This document shows, one piece after another, positions 48,404 through 60,800 of a stretch of DNA of 64,000 nucleotides. The notes under the pieces were generated by a model, which searched no databases, was not told the origin of the DNA, and worked only from the letters and a program-made list of their open reading frames with translations. A program made the translations under genes and the position numbers. Source of the DNA: Microbacteriaceae bacterium (GTDB taxonomy: Bacteria > Actinomycetota > Actinomycetes > Actinomycetales > Microbacteriaceae); contig JACMNE010000155.1 in assembly GCA_014378715.1 (NCBI GenBank), positions 1 to 64,000 on the forward strand. The letters are read 5' to 3'. Position 1 is the first letter of the stretch; each line of letters starts with the position of its first letter.

Positions 48404-50515
48404 ATGTCCTCTCCGACCCATGATGATGCCCTCGCCGTGCTGCGCACACTCGTCGGCCGCGATGACGCTGCCTTCCACGACGGCCAGTTCGAAGCGATCC
48501 AGACCCTCGTCGACGTCCGCAGCCGCGCGCTCGTGGTGCAGCGCACCGGATGGGGCAAGTCGGCCGTGTACTTCGTGGCGACGCGGCTGCTGCGCAACCT
48601 GGGTCGCGGCCCCACGATCCTCGTCTCGCCGCTGCTGGCCCTGATGCGCGACCAGATCGCCGCGGCCGAGCGTGCGGGGGTGCGTGCTGTCGCGATCAAC
48701 TCGACGAACGCGCACGAGTGGAGTGACGTACTCGGCAAGCTCGCCCGGGACGAGGTGGACGTGCTGCTGGTCTCGCCCGAGCGGCTCAACAACCCCTCCT
48801 TCCGCGAGAACCAGCTGCCGGCGCTGATCCCGCGGGTCGGCATGCTCGTGGTCGACGAGGCGCACTGCATCTCCGACTGGGGCCACGACTTCCGGCCCGA
48901 CTACCGCCGGCTGCGCGACCTCATCGCCCAGATGCCCGCCGGGGTGCCGGTGCTGGCGACGACGGCGACCGCGAACAGCCGGGTCGTGCAGGACGTCGCG
49001 GAGCAGCTCGGTTCGGCAGGTTCGGTCGTCACGATCCGCGGACCGCTCGCCAGGGCATCCCTGCGCCTCGGGGTGCTGCGCCTGCCCGACGCGAGCAGCC
49101 GCCTCGGCTGGCTGCTCAGCCACCTCGATGAGCTGCCCGGCAGCGGCATCATCTACACCCTCACCGTCGCCGCCGCGGAGGACACCGCACGGCTCCTCCG
49201 CGAGGCCGGCCACGTCGTCCGCGCGTACACCGGCCAGACCGACACCCTCGAGCGAGAGGAGTCCGAGCAGCTGCTCAAGAACAACCAGGTGAAGGCGTTG
49301 ATCGCCACGAGCGCCCTCGGCATGGGCTTCGACAAGCCCGACCTCGGGTTCGTGTTGCACCTCGGGGCGCCGTCCTCGCCCGTCGCCTACTACCAGCAGG
49401 TCGGCCGCGCGGGCCGCGCCACCGAGAACGCCGATGTTCTCCTGCTGCCGGGGCCCGAGGACGAGGCGATCTGGCAGTACTTCGCGACCGCATCGATGCC
49501 GAGCCAGGACCGCGCGGAGACCGTCATCCACGCGCTTCGCGAGCAGGGTGCCCCGCTGTCAACGCCGGCGCTGGAGGCACGGGTGAACATCCGCCGCACC
49601 CCGCTCGAGCTGCTGCTCAAGGTGCTCGATGTCGATGGTGCCGTGCGCCGGGTGCAGGGCGGCTGGGTCGCCACCGGAGAGCTGTGGGTCTACGACCGGG
49701 AGCGCTATGAGCGCATCGCCGCTGAACGGGTGGCCGAGCAGCAGCACATGATCGAGTACGAGAAGACGAGCGGATGTCGCATGGAATACCTCCAGCGCTC
49801 CCTTGACGACGACACCGCGGTGCCCTGCGGCCGCTGCGACAACTGCGCGGGCGCCTGGTACCCATCCGAGGTCCGCACCGAGGCGACGGCGACCGCGACA
49901 TCCGCTCTCGACCGGGTCGGCGTGCTGCTCGATCCGCGGGCGCAGTGGCCGACGGGGGCCGACCGCCTCGGGGTGCCGGCGAAGGGCAAGATCGCCGTGG
50001 GCGAGCGGATGTCGGAAGGACGCGCCCTCGCGCGCCTCACCGACCTCGGCTGGGGCGGCACGCTGCGTTCGGTGTTCTCGCCGGGCAACGTCGACGCGCC
50101 GGCCTCGCCGCAGCTGATCGCCGCGTGCATCCGGGTGCTCGGCGAGTGGACCTGGGACGAGCGGCCCGTCGCCGTGGTGACGATGCCGTCGCGGTCACAT
50201 CCGCTTCTCATCGAATCGGTCGGGGCAGCGTTCTCGAGTGCTGGGCGTCTGCCGCACCTGGGTTCGCTGGACGCCGTCGCGGGCGGTCCGGTCGGCGAGC
50301 CGGGGGGCAACAGCGCGTACCGGCTGTCGAACGTGTGGAGCGCCTTCGCGGTGGGCGACGCGCTCGCCGCGGGGCTCGCCGGGGTGGGGCCGGGCCCGGT
50401 GCTGCTCGTCGACGATCTGGTCGACAGCCGGTGGACGCTCACGGTCGCCGCCCGACTGCTGCGCGGGGCGGGGGCGCACGGTGTTCTGCCGTTCGCGCTG
50501 GCCCTGCGCGGGTAG
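48404..50515 (+). CDS. RecQ-family ATP-dependent DNA helicase with C-terminal phosphoribosyltransferase-like domain
   Basis: [50 protein letters not shown]-terminal PRPP-loop-like [27 protein letters not shown]. Confidence 0.9.
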   Translation: MSSPTHDDALAVLRTLVGRDDAAFHDGQFEAIQTLVDVRSRALVVQRTGWGKSAVYFVATRLLRNLGRGPTILVSPLLALMRDQIAAAERAGVRAVAINSTNAHEWSDVLGKLARDEVDVLLVSPERLNNPSFRENQLPALIPRVGMLVVDEAHCISDWGHDFRPDYRRLRDLIAQMPAGVPVLATTATANSRVVQDVAEQLGSAGSVVTIRGPLARASLRLGVLRLPDASSRLGWLLSHLDELPGSGIIYTLTVAAAEDTARLLREAGHVVRAYTGQTDTLEREESEQLLKNNQVKALIATSALGMGFDKPDLGFVLHLGAPSSPVAYYQQVGRAGRATENADVLLLPGPEDEAIWQYFATASMPSQDRAETVIHALREQGAPLSTPALEARVNIRRTPLELLLKVLDVDGAVRRVQGGWVATGELWVYDRERYERIAAERVAEQQHMIEYEKTSGCRMEYLQRSLDDDTAVPCGRCDNCAGAWYPSEVRTEATATATSALDRVGVLLDPRAQWPTGADRLGVPAKGKIAVGERMSEGRALARLTDLGWGGTLRSVFSPGNVDAPASPQLIAACIRVLGEWTWDERPVAVVTMPSRSHPLLIESVGAAFSSAGRLPHLGSLDAVAGGPVGEPGGNSAYRLSNVWSAFAVGDALAAGLAGVGPGPVLLVDDLVDSRWTLTVAARLLRGAGAHGVLPFALALRG

Positions 50516-50595
50516 GTGCGTCGAGCGGTCCGCCCCTAAACTTGTGCCCCAGATCGGGTACACGAGCCCCGGCGCCCCGGTGACCGGAAGAGACG

Positions 50596-53004
<2,409 letters not shown>

Positions 53005-53232
53005 GTCAGCGTGGCTCCGGCGAGGTGACTGACCCTGTTCGCTGCCGCTCCGCAGCACCGCCAGCACCTCGCGGGCCGATTGCCCACAGATCCTGCCCGA
53101 TTCCCTCTCTTCCATCCGGCCAAGATAGGCAGCCATCGGCATCCGATACCAGCCCCACCACCATCTGTGCACACCGCCCCGACGGTCGCACCTGGGAGGG
53201 GGAGATCCAGCCCGCAGGCATAGGCTCCCCCC

Positions 53233-53718
53233 ATGAGCCTCCGAGACATTCCCCTGATCACGATCGAGCGACAGACCACCACTCTCGCTGACTACGACGG
53301 CAAGGTCATCCTGGTCGTGAACGTCGCGTCCAAGTGCGGCCTCACCCCGCAGTACGCCAAGCTCGAGGCGCTCCAGAAGACCTACGCCGACCGCGGTTTC
53401 ACCGTCCTCGGCTTTCCCTGCAACCAGTTCGCCGGCCAGGAGCCGGGCAGCGCCGAGAAGATCCAGGACTTCTGCTCCATGACCTACGGCGTCACCTTCC
53501 CGATGTTCGACAAGATCCGCGTCAACGGGCGCTCACGTCACCCCCTCTACGCCGAGCTGGTGAAGACAACGGATGCTGCCGGCAAAGCCGGAAACGTCAA
53601 GTGGAACTTCGAGAAGTTCGTGCTGTCGCCCACTGGAGGCGTTCACCGGTTCCGCCCCACTACACAGCCGGACGCCCCCGAGGTCATCGCGGCCATCGAG
53701 TCGGGCCTCGCCGCCTGA
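53233..53718 (+). CDS. Glutathione peroxidase family protein (Cys type)
   Basis: LVVNVASKCGLTPQY, VLGFPCNQFAGQEPG, VKWNFEKF. Confidence 0.94.
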   Translation: MSLRDIPLITIERQTTTLADYDGKVILVVNVASKCGLTPQYAKLEALQKTYADRGFTVLGFPCNQFAGQEPGSAEKIQDFCSMTYGVTFPMFDKIRVNGRSRHPLYAELVKTTDAAGKAGNVKWNFEKFVLSPTGGVHRFRPTTQPDAPEVIAAIESGLAA

Positions 53719-53815
53719 TCACCAGGTGGCCCGGGCCTGTCGCCCACCCCGAGACGGTCGTGCCCGATGGTCTCGGGGGCTTGCGCCGATAGGCCCGACG
53801 TCGTTGGCTTGTCGC

Positions 53816-54109
53816 ATGACTCTTCCCGATCGCTCTGGCTCAGACTCAGACCCCGGCGTCAACGCACTCGACGGATCGCTCGCGCCAGCCTCCACCGCTG
53901 ATGGTTCTCCCACCGTCGATGTCGGAAGTCGGGAGGACAGTGGCGAGCGGGAGGAGGAGAAGGCGCGCTCGGCCGACGATGAGTCGACGCATGAGGCCAG
54001 CCAGACCGGCCACACCGGCCGATACGCCGAGGTCGCCGACCCGACGCAACGCAACCCGGGGGCGCTCGTCGAGGGCAACCGGGTCACGACTGCCCGCGAC
54101 ATGGAGTGA
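53816..54109 (+). CDS. Small acidic, likely disordered hypothetical protein
   Basis: MTLPDRSGSDSDPGVNALDGS...REDSGEREEEKARSADDESTHEASQTGHTGRYAEVADPTQRNPGALVEGNRVTTARDME; coding status uncertain. Confidence 0.5.
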   Translation: MTLPDRSGSDSDPGVNALDGSLAPASTADGSPTVDVGSREDSGEREEEKARSADDESTHEASQTGHTGRYAEVADPTQRNPGALVEGNRVTTARDME

Positions 54110-54125
54110 GACCCAGCCGCTCGGG

Positions 54126-55112
54126 CTAGCCTGTCGCCTCATCGTCCTCACGGCTCATGGCCTCCGCGTGCCGAGTCTTACCCAGGGCGATGGCGTCGTC
54201 GTTGTCCGTGATGATGCCGATCGTCTCCACGGCCCGCGCCGCGACCGCCGCGACCGAGTCGGCGGGGGAGGACATCGGCTTCTCGCCCTCGGCCCGTTCG
54301 GGGTAGTGATGCAGCTCGTCGTCGTCGCTCGTGGTCGCCGCCTGCCTGGCGTGCTCGACGCAGAGACGCGCGACCTCCTCAGCGTGGGCATGCATCACCG
54401 AGTGCGCGGCTCCCGGGATCTCCCAGGTGCGGGACAGCGGCAACAGCTCGCTCACGCGCTCCACCCATTCCCGCGGCGATGCGGCGTCGAACTCGCCGCG
54501 GATCACGAGCGTGTGGGCGCGGATTTGCGGCAGGCAATCCTCGATGGGGAACGCCATCATGCGCGGCAGCACCCGCGAGAACCATTTGACCCCGCAGAGC
54601 AGGTACGCGCTCACGGCGAGCACCTTCACCCGGAACGGTTCGTGCCAGCTCGCCTGCACGAACCGCAGCGCCTGCAGCGGGATGCGACGCTCGCGGGCGT
54701 TGACAACCGGTCCGATGAGCACGATTGTCGAGATCTCCGGCCGCCGGGCGACCAGGTCGCTGACGATCTGGGTGCCCATCGAGTGGCCGACGATGATCGG
54801 GTCGACGAGTCTCAGCTCATCGATCACGGCCCCGAGCAGGTCGGCATATCCGCGGATCGACAGCGCCTTGCCCGGGTGCGGAACCCCGCCGAATCCGGGC
54901 AGGTCGAGGGCGTGCACGGGGCCGAACTCGTTGAGGTTGGGGGCGAGCCGTTCGAAGTAGTTCGACGACACCCCGATTCCCGGGACGAGAACGAACGGCC
55001 GCTCGCCGGTGTGTCCGATGGTACTCACCCGCACGTAGACCGGCCCGCGCTCGACGCGTGTGACGGTGACGTCGGTGGGGGAGGAGGTGCTGCGGCGCAG
55101 TCGGGTCGGCAC
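54126..55112 (-). CDS. Alpha/beta hydrolase
   Basis: FVLVPGIGVSSNYFERLAPNL, DLPGFGGV, IIVGHSMGTQI, GAAHSVMHAH. Confidence 0.9.
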   Translation of the reverse strand: MPTRLRRSTSSPTDVTVTRVERGPVYVRVSTIGHTGERPFVLVPGIGVSSNYFERLAPNLNEFGPVHALDLPGFGGVPHPGKALSIRGYADLLGAVIDELRLVDPIIVGHSMGTQIVSDLVARRPEISTIVLIGPVVNARERRIPLQALRFVQASWHEPFRVKVLAVSAYLLCGVKWFSRVLPRMMAFPIEDCLPQIRAHTLVIRGEFDAASPREWVERVSELLPLSRTWEIPGAAHSVMHAHAEEVARLCVEHARQAATTSDDDELHHYPERAEGEKPMSSPADSVAAVAARAVETIGIITDNDDAIALGKTRHAEAMSREDDEATG

Positions 55113-55254
55113 CGGATCACTCTGCCATGAACACCCGGTGAACCGGGGGCGTGTTGCAGCGACAGTGCCGGGGGAACGCGGGGTGATCGGTGCGACATCC
55201 GCTTTCTTCGCTTAAAATCGTATGGCGCCGTCTGGCGCACTCGGAAGGGTCGGT

Positions 55255-55881
55255 ATGGCAGTGGTGTCGCGGGGGGGTCGCGGGCGCAGCGGCGCCCAGG
55301 AGCGCGCCGCCGAGACCGCCCGCGTCGTCGACGAGGGGCTGATGATCGCCCTGTCCGCCGTGCGGATGGCCGTGAAGAACCGCATCATCATCGGCGCCCT
55401 GCGCGAGCACGCCGACTTCGCCGACGCAGACTACGCCGCCGGGGCCAAGAAGGAGCTCGAACTCCTCGCCCGCCAGAATGAAGCGGATGCCCGGCGCGTC
55501 GAGCGAGCGCGGAAGAAATTGCGATCTCTGGGCTGGCGGCAGTCGCTCACCGAGTACGAGCACGGTGACCTCAAGCAGCTCGCGCTGCGGCGGGGGCTCT
55601 ACGGGAGTCTCGCTCTGGCCCTGCACGGCGTCGCAGCAGACGACGGGCTCGTCGATGCAATGGTCGAGACGGCGCGGCAGGATGCCGGCGAGGAGATCGG
55701 CGAGGCGCTCACCTCCCGCCTGATTGGGGAGGCCGTCGATCCGCACGACGCCGTCTACGCCAACCTGCGGCTCGGCCGCATCCGCAAGTTCGTTGCGATC
55801 GACATCGCGGCGCTGCTCAACCAGCCCACGGGCTTCGAGGCGGCGACGGGCTTCGAGGCCGTGACGAGCGACACCGACTGA
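55255..55881 (+). CDS. Conserved hypothetical protein (~209 aa) with C-terminal TGFEA repeat
   Basis: AAGGG RBS-like sequence before ATG at 55255 (alternative ATG 55222); coherent ORF. Confidence 0.7.
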   Translation: MAVVSRGGRGRSGAQERAAETARVVDEGLMIALSAVRMAVKNRIIIGALREHADFADADYAAGAKKELELLARQNEADARRVERARKKLRSLGWRQSLTEYEHGDLKQLALRRGLYGSLALALHGVAADDGLVDAMVETARQDAGEEIGEALTSRLIGEAVDPHDAVYANLRLGRIRKFVAIDIAALLNQPTGFEAATGFEAVTSDTD

Positions 55882-55913
55882 GCACGACACCACTCGAATC
55901 AGGCAAGGAAGCC

Positions 55914-57827
55914 ATGAAACTCCTCGTTCTCGGCGGTACCGAATTCGTCGGCCGTGCGCTCGTCGACGACGCGCTGGCCAGGGGCTGGGAGGTGACGGTC
56001 TTCCACCGCGGAACGGAGCCGATCCCCGGGGTGGCCTCGCTGCAGGGCGACCGTACCGAGTCCGGGGGGCTGGCCGTCCTGGCCGCTGCCGTTCGCGAGG
56101 GCGCCGGCTGGGACATCGTCGCCGACACCTGGTCGCACGCGCCGAGCGCCGTCCGAGACACGGCCAGGCTGCTGGCCGGCCACGCGGGCGGATACATCTA
56201 CATATCGAGCCGGTCGGTCTACGCCTACCCGACCGCAGCGGGGGCCGACGAGAGAGCGCCCGTGGTCGCGGCATCCGCCGACGGTGGCGAGGACGACTAC
56301 GCCACCATGAAGGCCGGAGGCGAGCTGGCGGCGACCGCGGAGTTCGGCGACCGTGCCCTGCTCGTGCGGGCCGGACTCATCCTCGGCCCGCACGAGAACA
56401 TCGGACGCCTGCCCTGGTGGCTCGGCCGACTCGCCCGCGGCGGCACGGTGCTTGCCCCGGGCCCCGCCGACCTCCCGATCCAGTACATCGACGCCCGCGA
56501 CCTCGCGGCCTGGGCCCTGTCCGCGGCGGAGCGCGGCCTCGGCGGGGCGTTCAACGTGGTGAGCCCGGTCGCACACAGCACCATGGGCGAGATCCTCGAA
56601 ACGATCGCGCGGGTCGTAGGCGCGTCGTCCGAACCCCGCCTGCGCTGGACCGATCCCGACGACATCCTCGCCGCAGGCGTCGCCCCGTGGACTGAGCTGC
56701 CGTTCTGGATTCCGCCGGGCGAGGCCCACGACACGATGCATCGAGCGGATGTCGGACCTGCCCTGGCCACCGGACTGGCCGTGCGCCCACTCGCGGAGAC
56801 CGTCGCGGACACCTGGGCATGGCTGCAGTCGATCGGCGGCGTCGCCCCGCAGCGGGCGGACCGTCCGCGGGTCGGGTTGGCGCTGGAGACCGAGGCGCGC
56901 GTGCTGGGGATCACGCGGGAGGTGGCCGGGACAGCGCGAGGCAACTCGGGTAGTGGTGGTACCGGTACCGGTGCCGATGGATCCACCGGGACTGGCACCG
57001 CGGACGCCCGCGAACTCGTCCGATCCGCGATCACCGCGCTCTTTGTGCCGGGTGACCGGCCGGACCGGTTCGCCAAGGCCGCGACATCCGCTGCGGATAT
57101 CGTGATCATCGACCTCGAGGACGCCGTCGCGCGGGGCAGCAAGGCCGACGCGCTCGCCGCGGCGGTCGCGGGGCTGTTGCCAGGCGGCGTGCGCGCGCTC
57201 GTGAGGGTCAACACCGTCGGGAGCCCCACCTTCACCGTGGAGGTCGACGAACTACTGACGCTTGCCCGGGTTCCCGGCAACGGACTGCTCGGGCTCATGG
57301 TCCCCAAGGCCGACGGTGCGGCGGGGATCGCGGCGCTCGCCGCGCGGCTGGAGCCTCGTCTCGCCCTCGTCCCCCTCATCGAGTCCGCGAAGGGGGTGCA
57401 GCACGCGTTCGCGATCGCGAGTGTGCCCGGTGTGACTCGCGTGGCGTTCGGCGCGATCGACTTCGCGTTCGACATCGACGCGAGCGGCAGCGACGCCTCC
57501 CTCGACTACGCGCGCGGCCAGGTCGTCGTCGCATCGCGTGCGGCCGAGATCGGCTCACCGCTCGATTCGCCGACCACGGACATCCGCGACCTCGACATCG
57601 TCGCGGCGGCCGCGGCCCGCGCACGCACCCTCGGCTTCGGAGGCAAGCTCTGCATCCACCCTGCGCAGGTCGCTGTAGTGGCTGCCCAGTATGAGCCGAC
57701 TGAGCGCGAGGTGGCCTGGGCGACGCGGGTGCTGAGTGTCGACGACGGTGTCGCCCAGGTCGATGGACGTATGGTCGACCGCCCGGTCATCGAGCAGGCG
57801 CGGCGGATCCTCCACCGCGCGAGGTGA
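55914..57827 (+). CDS. Fusion: NAD-dependent epimerase/reductase plus HpcH/HpaI-CitE-like CoA ester lyase/aldolase
   Basis: N-term MKLLVLGGTEFVGRALVDDALARGWEVTVFHRG; Gly/Thr linker GNSGSGGTGTGADGSTGTGT; C-term ALFVPGDRPDRFAKAATSAADIVIIDLEDAV, LVPLIESAKGV, KLCIHPAQV. Confidence 0.88.
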   Translation: MKLLVLGGTEFVGRALVDDALARGWEVTVFHRGTEPIPGVASLQGDRTESGGLAVLAAAVREGAGWDIVADTWSHAPSAVRDTARLLAGHAGGYIYISSRSVYAYPTAAGADERAPVVAASADGGEDDYATMKAGGELAATAEFGDRALLVRAGLILGPHENIGRLPWWLGRLARGGTVLAPGPADLPIQYIDARDLAAWALSAAERGLGGAFNVVSPVAHSTMGEILETIARVVGASSEPRLRWTDPDDILAAGVAPWTELPFWIPPGEAHDTMHRADVGPALATGLAVRPLAETVADTWAWLQSIGGVAPQRADRPRVGLALETEARVLGITREVAGTARGNSGSGGTGTGADGSTGTGTADARELVRSAITALFVPGDRPDRFAKAATSAADIVIIDLEDAVARGSKADALAAAVAGLLPGGVRALVRVNTVGSPTFTVEVDELLTLARVPGNGLLGLMVPKADGAAGIAALAARLEPRLALVPLIESAKGVQHAFAIASVPGVTRVAFGAIDFAFDIDASGSDASLDYARGQVVVASRAAEIGSPLDSPTTDIRDLDIVAAAAARARTLGFGGKLCIHPAQVAVVAAQYEPTEREVAWATRVLSVDDGVAQVDGRMVDRPVIEQARRILHRAR

Positions 57828-57881
57828 GCGCCCGCGCTGACGCGCCGCCTGCGCCCTGCCGCGTCGCCTGCGCGGACCGTC

Positions 57882-60800
57882 CTACCGCACCCCCTCCACC
57901 AGCTCGATGAACGCGCTCAGCTGCGCGAGGGTGGCCGCATTCGTCGGCAGGTGCTCGGTGAGCGCGGGGGAATAGACGAGGTACGCCGCCCACTGGGCGC
58001 GCGAGATCGCCACGTTGAGCCGGTTCGCCAGCAGCAGGAACTCCAGTCCTCGCGGGACCTCCTCAGCGGATGATGCGGACAGCGACACGATCGCGACGGC
58101 CGCCTCCTGGCCCTGGAACTTGTCGACCGTGCCCACCGGGATCCCGCCGAGCCCGGCCGCCCGCAGCGCCTGGCCGATCAGGTCGACCTGGGCGTTGTAG
58201 GGCGCGACGACGATGATGTCCGGCTCGTCGATCGCCCGGGTGATCCCGCGAGCCGTCCAGTCGCGTCCGATCAGAGACCTGGCGATCTCGACGACCCGCT
58301 CGGCCTCCTCGGCCGACGACGTGGAGTTGAGCCGGTGAGACACGGGCTGCGGGTGCAGCCCGGGCGTGATTCCGCCGAGCTCGCGCGTCTCGGCGACCGA
58401 GAACAGCTTGTCCTCGTAGGACAGTCGCGAGACGGGGGCGCAGACCGCCGGGTGCATCCGGAACGTCTTCTCGAGGAAGAACCCGAACTCGGGGGGAAGC
58501 ACCTGGTGTCCGCTCGTCAGCCAGCCGAGCGCCGACACGTCCACCGGCTCCGGGTGGCTGCCCTGGCTCACCTGCGGAAGCTGCTGCGGATCGCCGAGCA
58601 GGAGCAGGCGGCGGGCGGCGACGGCCGAGGCGATGGTGCTGGCCAGGGAGAACTGTCCTGCCTCGTCCACCACGAGCAGGTCGAGGGAACCGCGCGGCAC
58701 TCGCCCGGCGTTGCTGAAGTCCCAGGCCGTGCCGCCCAGCACGAAGCCGTCCTGGCGGCAGAAGACCGCGAAGTCCTTCGGCCCGAGGGTGGTCCAGGGG
58801 ACGGGGGTGCGGTCGGAGGTGTCCTTCGCCTTCTTGCCGACCCGGTCGCGCCCGAGACCGAGTTCCCGGCCGGCCTCGATGACCGCGCCGAGCATGTTCT
58901 CGACCGTCGCGTGCGACTGGGCGACGACACCGACCTTCCAGCCGTGGTTGACCACCAGGTCGGCGATGACCCTCGACCCCGTGTAGGTCTTGCCGGTGCC
59001 GGGCGGACCCTGCACGGCCAGGTAGGAGTCATTGATAGACAGGAGGCTGTCGCGGATCGCCGCCGTGATCTCCCCGCCGCGGGAGTCGTGCGCGATGGCG
59101 CCCACCGAGGCGAGAGTGCCGCGCGGGCTCCGCAGCCGCAGGATGTCGAGTGCGGCATCGGGCAGCATTCCGGGCAGCGCGTCGAGGATCTCCTGGCCCC
59201 ACTCGGCGATCGCGTCGACCTGCGTGCCCGCGCGGGGGGGAGCGCCGGGGGCCAGGGCCATCGGCAGTTCGTCATAGGCGGAGATCTCCCCGGTGAGCTT
59301 CTCGATGACGAAGTACTCGTCCACCCCGTCGTCGGTCAGACCGATCTCGATGATCACGGCCCGGTCGTGGGCGCGTCGTGATCCCGGTGCGCCCGTCTCG
59401 GGGAGCGGGGGGAAGGGGGCGTCGTAGAGCAGGTGGGTACCCGTCCCCACCTTGAATGAACTGCCAGGGGCCACCTCTCCCGTGATCGCGAGAATGCGGG
59501 AGGCGAGGCGGGCCCGGGGCTCGACCCTCCAGTCGCGGTGCACCCGCACGCTCCCGGCGATCAGCACCCCCCGGGTGTCCGCCCACGCGTCGACCGGGTT
59601 GGCGAGGCGGGCGAAGTGCTCCTGCCAGAACTTCTTGCCCTCCCGCCGGTGGTAGTCGATCGCGGCGGAGGCCAACGCGATAGCGGTGTCGTCGGCCGTG
59701 CGGTCGGCCGGCGGGATGTTCTCCACCGCAGAGGCCAGAGCGAGGTAGACCGGGCTCGGTTGCCGCACAGGCAGGTCCAGTTCCAGGGAGCGGGCGTCGG
59801 CGAGGTCCACCCGGTTCTCGGCCGCCCTGGCCAGCAGCCAGTCGCGCAGTCGCAGGGTCGAGAGGCAGTCGTACTCGTTGTACCTGGCGATGTCGTCGAG
59901 CTTCGCGGACGCATCATCCGCTCTCCCCTCGGCCAGCAGCTCGCAAGAGCGGGCGTATTCGGTGATCGAGTCCGCCGCGTTGTCGACCCCGGTGCGCAGC
60001 TCCCCGCCCATGTAGAGAGGTTCGAGCTTCTTGATCGAATAGCTGTGCGAGCCCACCCGCAGGCTCTTCTTCACGATCGGATACAGATCGACCAGCACGT
60101 TCTCGCGCAGCAGGTCGTCGACTGCCTCCTCGCCGTAGCCGTGCCTGGCAGCCAGCGACAGCAGGTGAGTGTGCTCGTAGGACGCGTAGTGGTAGATATG
60201 CAGTGCAGGGAATATGGCCCGGCGGGCGGCGACATAGTCGAGGAAGTCGACGAGCGCCTGACGCTCCTCGGCGAAGGTGTGCGCCCAGAAGGCGCGGAAT
60301 CCGCCGTCTCCCTCGACGAGGCCGAAGAGATAGTCGAGGCCCCAATCTGGCGAGTTGTTCTCGCTGTGGAGCGGGTCGCCCTCGAAGTCGAAGAAGATGT
60401 CGCCGGCGTCGGGTACAGGGATCGAACCGAGCCCGGCCGGGTTGAACACGTCGAAGCTCAGCCCCGGCCGCAGCTGCTGCCGCGCCTGTTCCCGCAGCGT
60501 GGTGAGGGTCGTCTCGGCCATCCCCGGAATGGCAGCGGATGTGGCGGCCAGCTGCTCGATCGTCTCGACACCGGCATCCCGCAGCTTCTTCCTCTGGCTG
60601 AGGCGCATCCCCGCGACGAGGAGCACGTCGCGGTGGGATTCCACCTCGACGAGGCAGGCGGCGCAGTGCCCGCAGGCGGTGTACCTCGGGTCGCCCCAGG
60701 CGACGATCCGCTCGTCGGTCTGCCGCTCGGCGACGAGGCGCTCGAGCCGAGCCCGGCGGTTGAGATAGACGGGCAGGATGTCGCGCAGGCGGTGCACACT

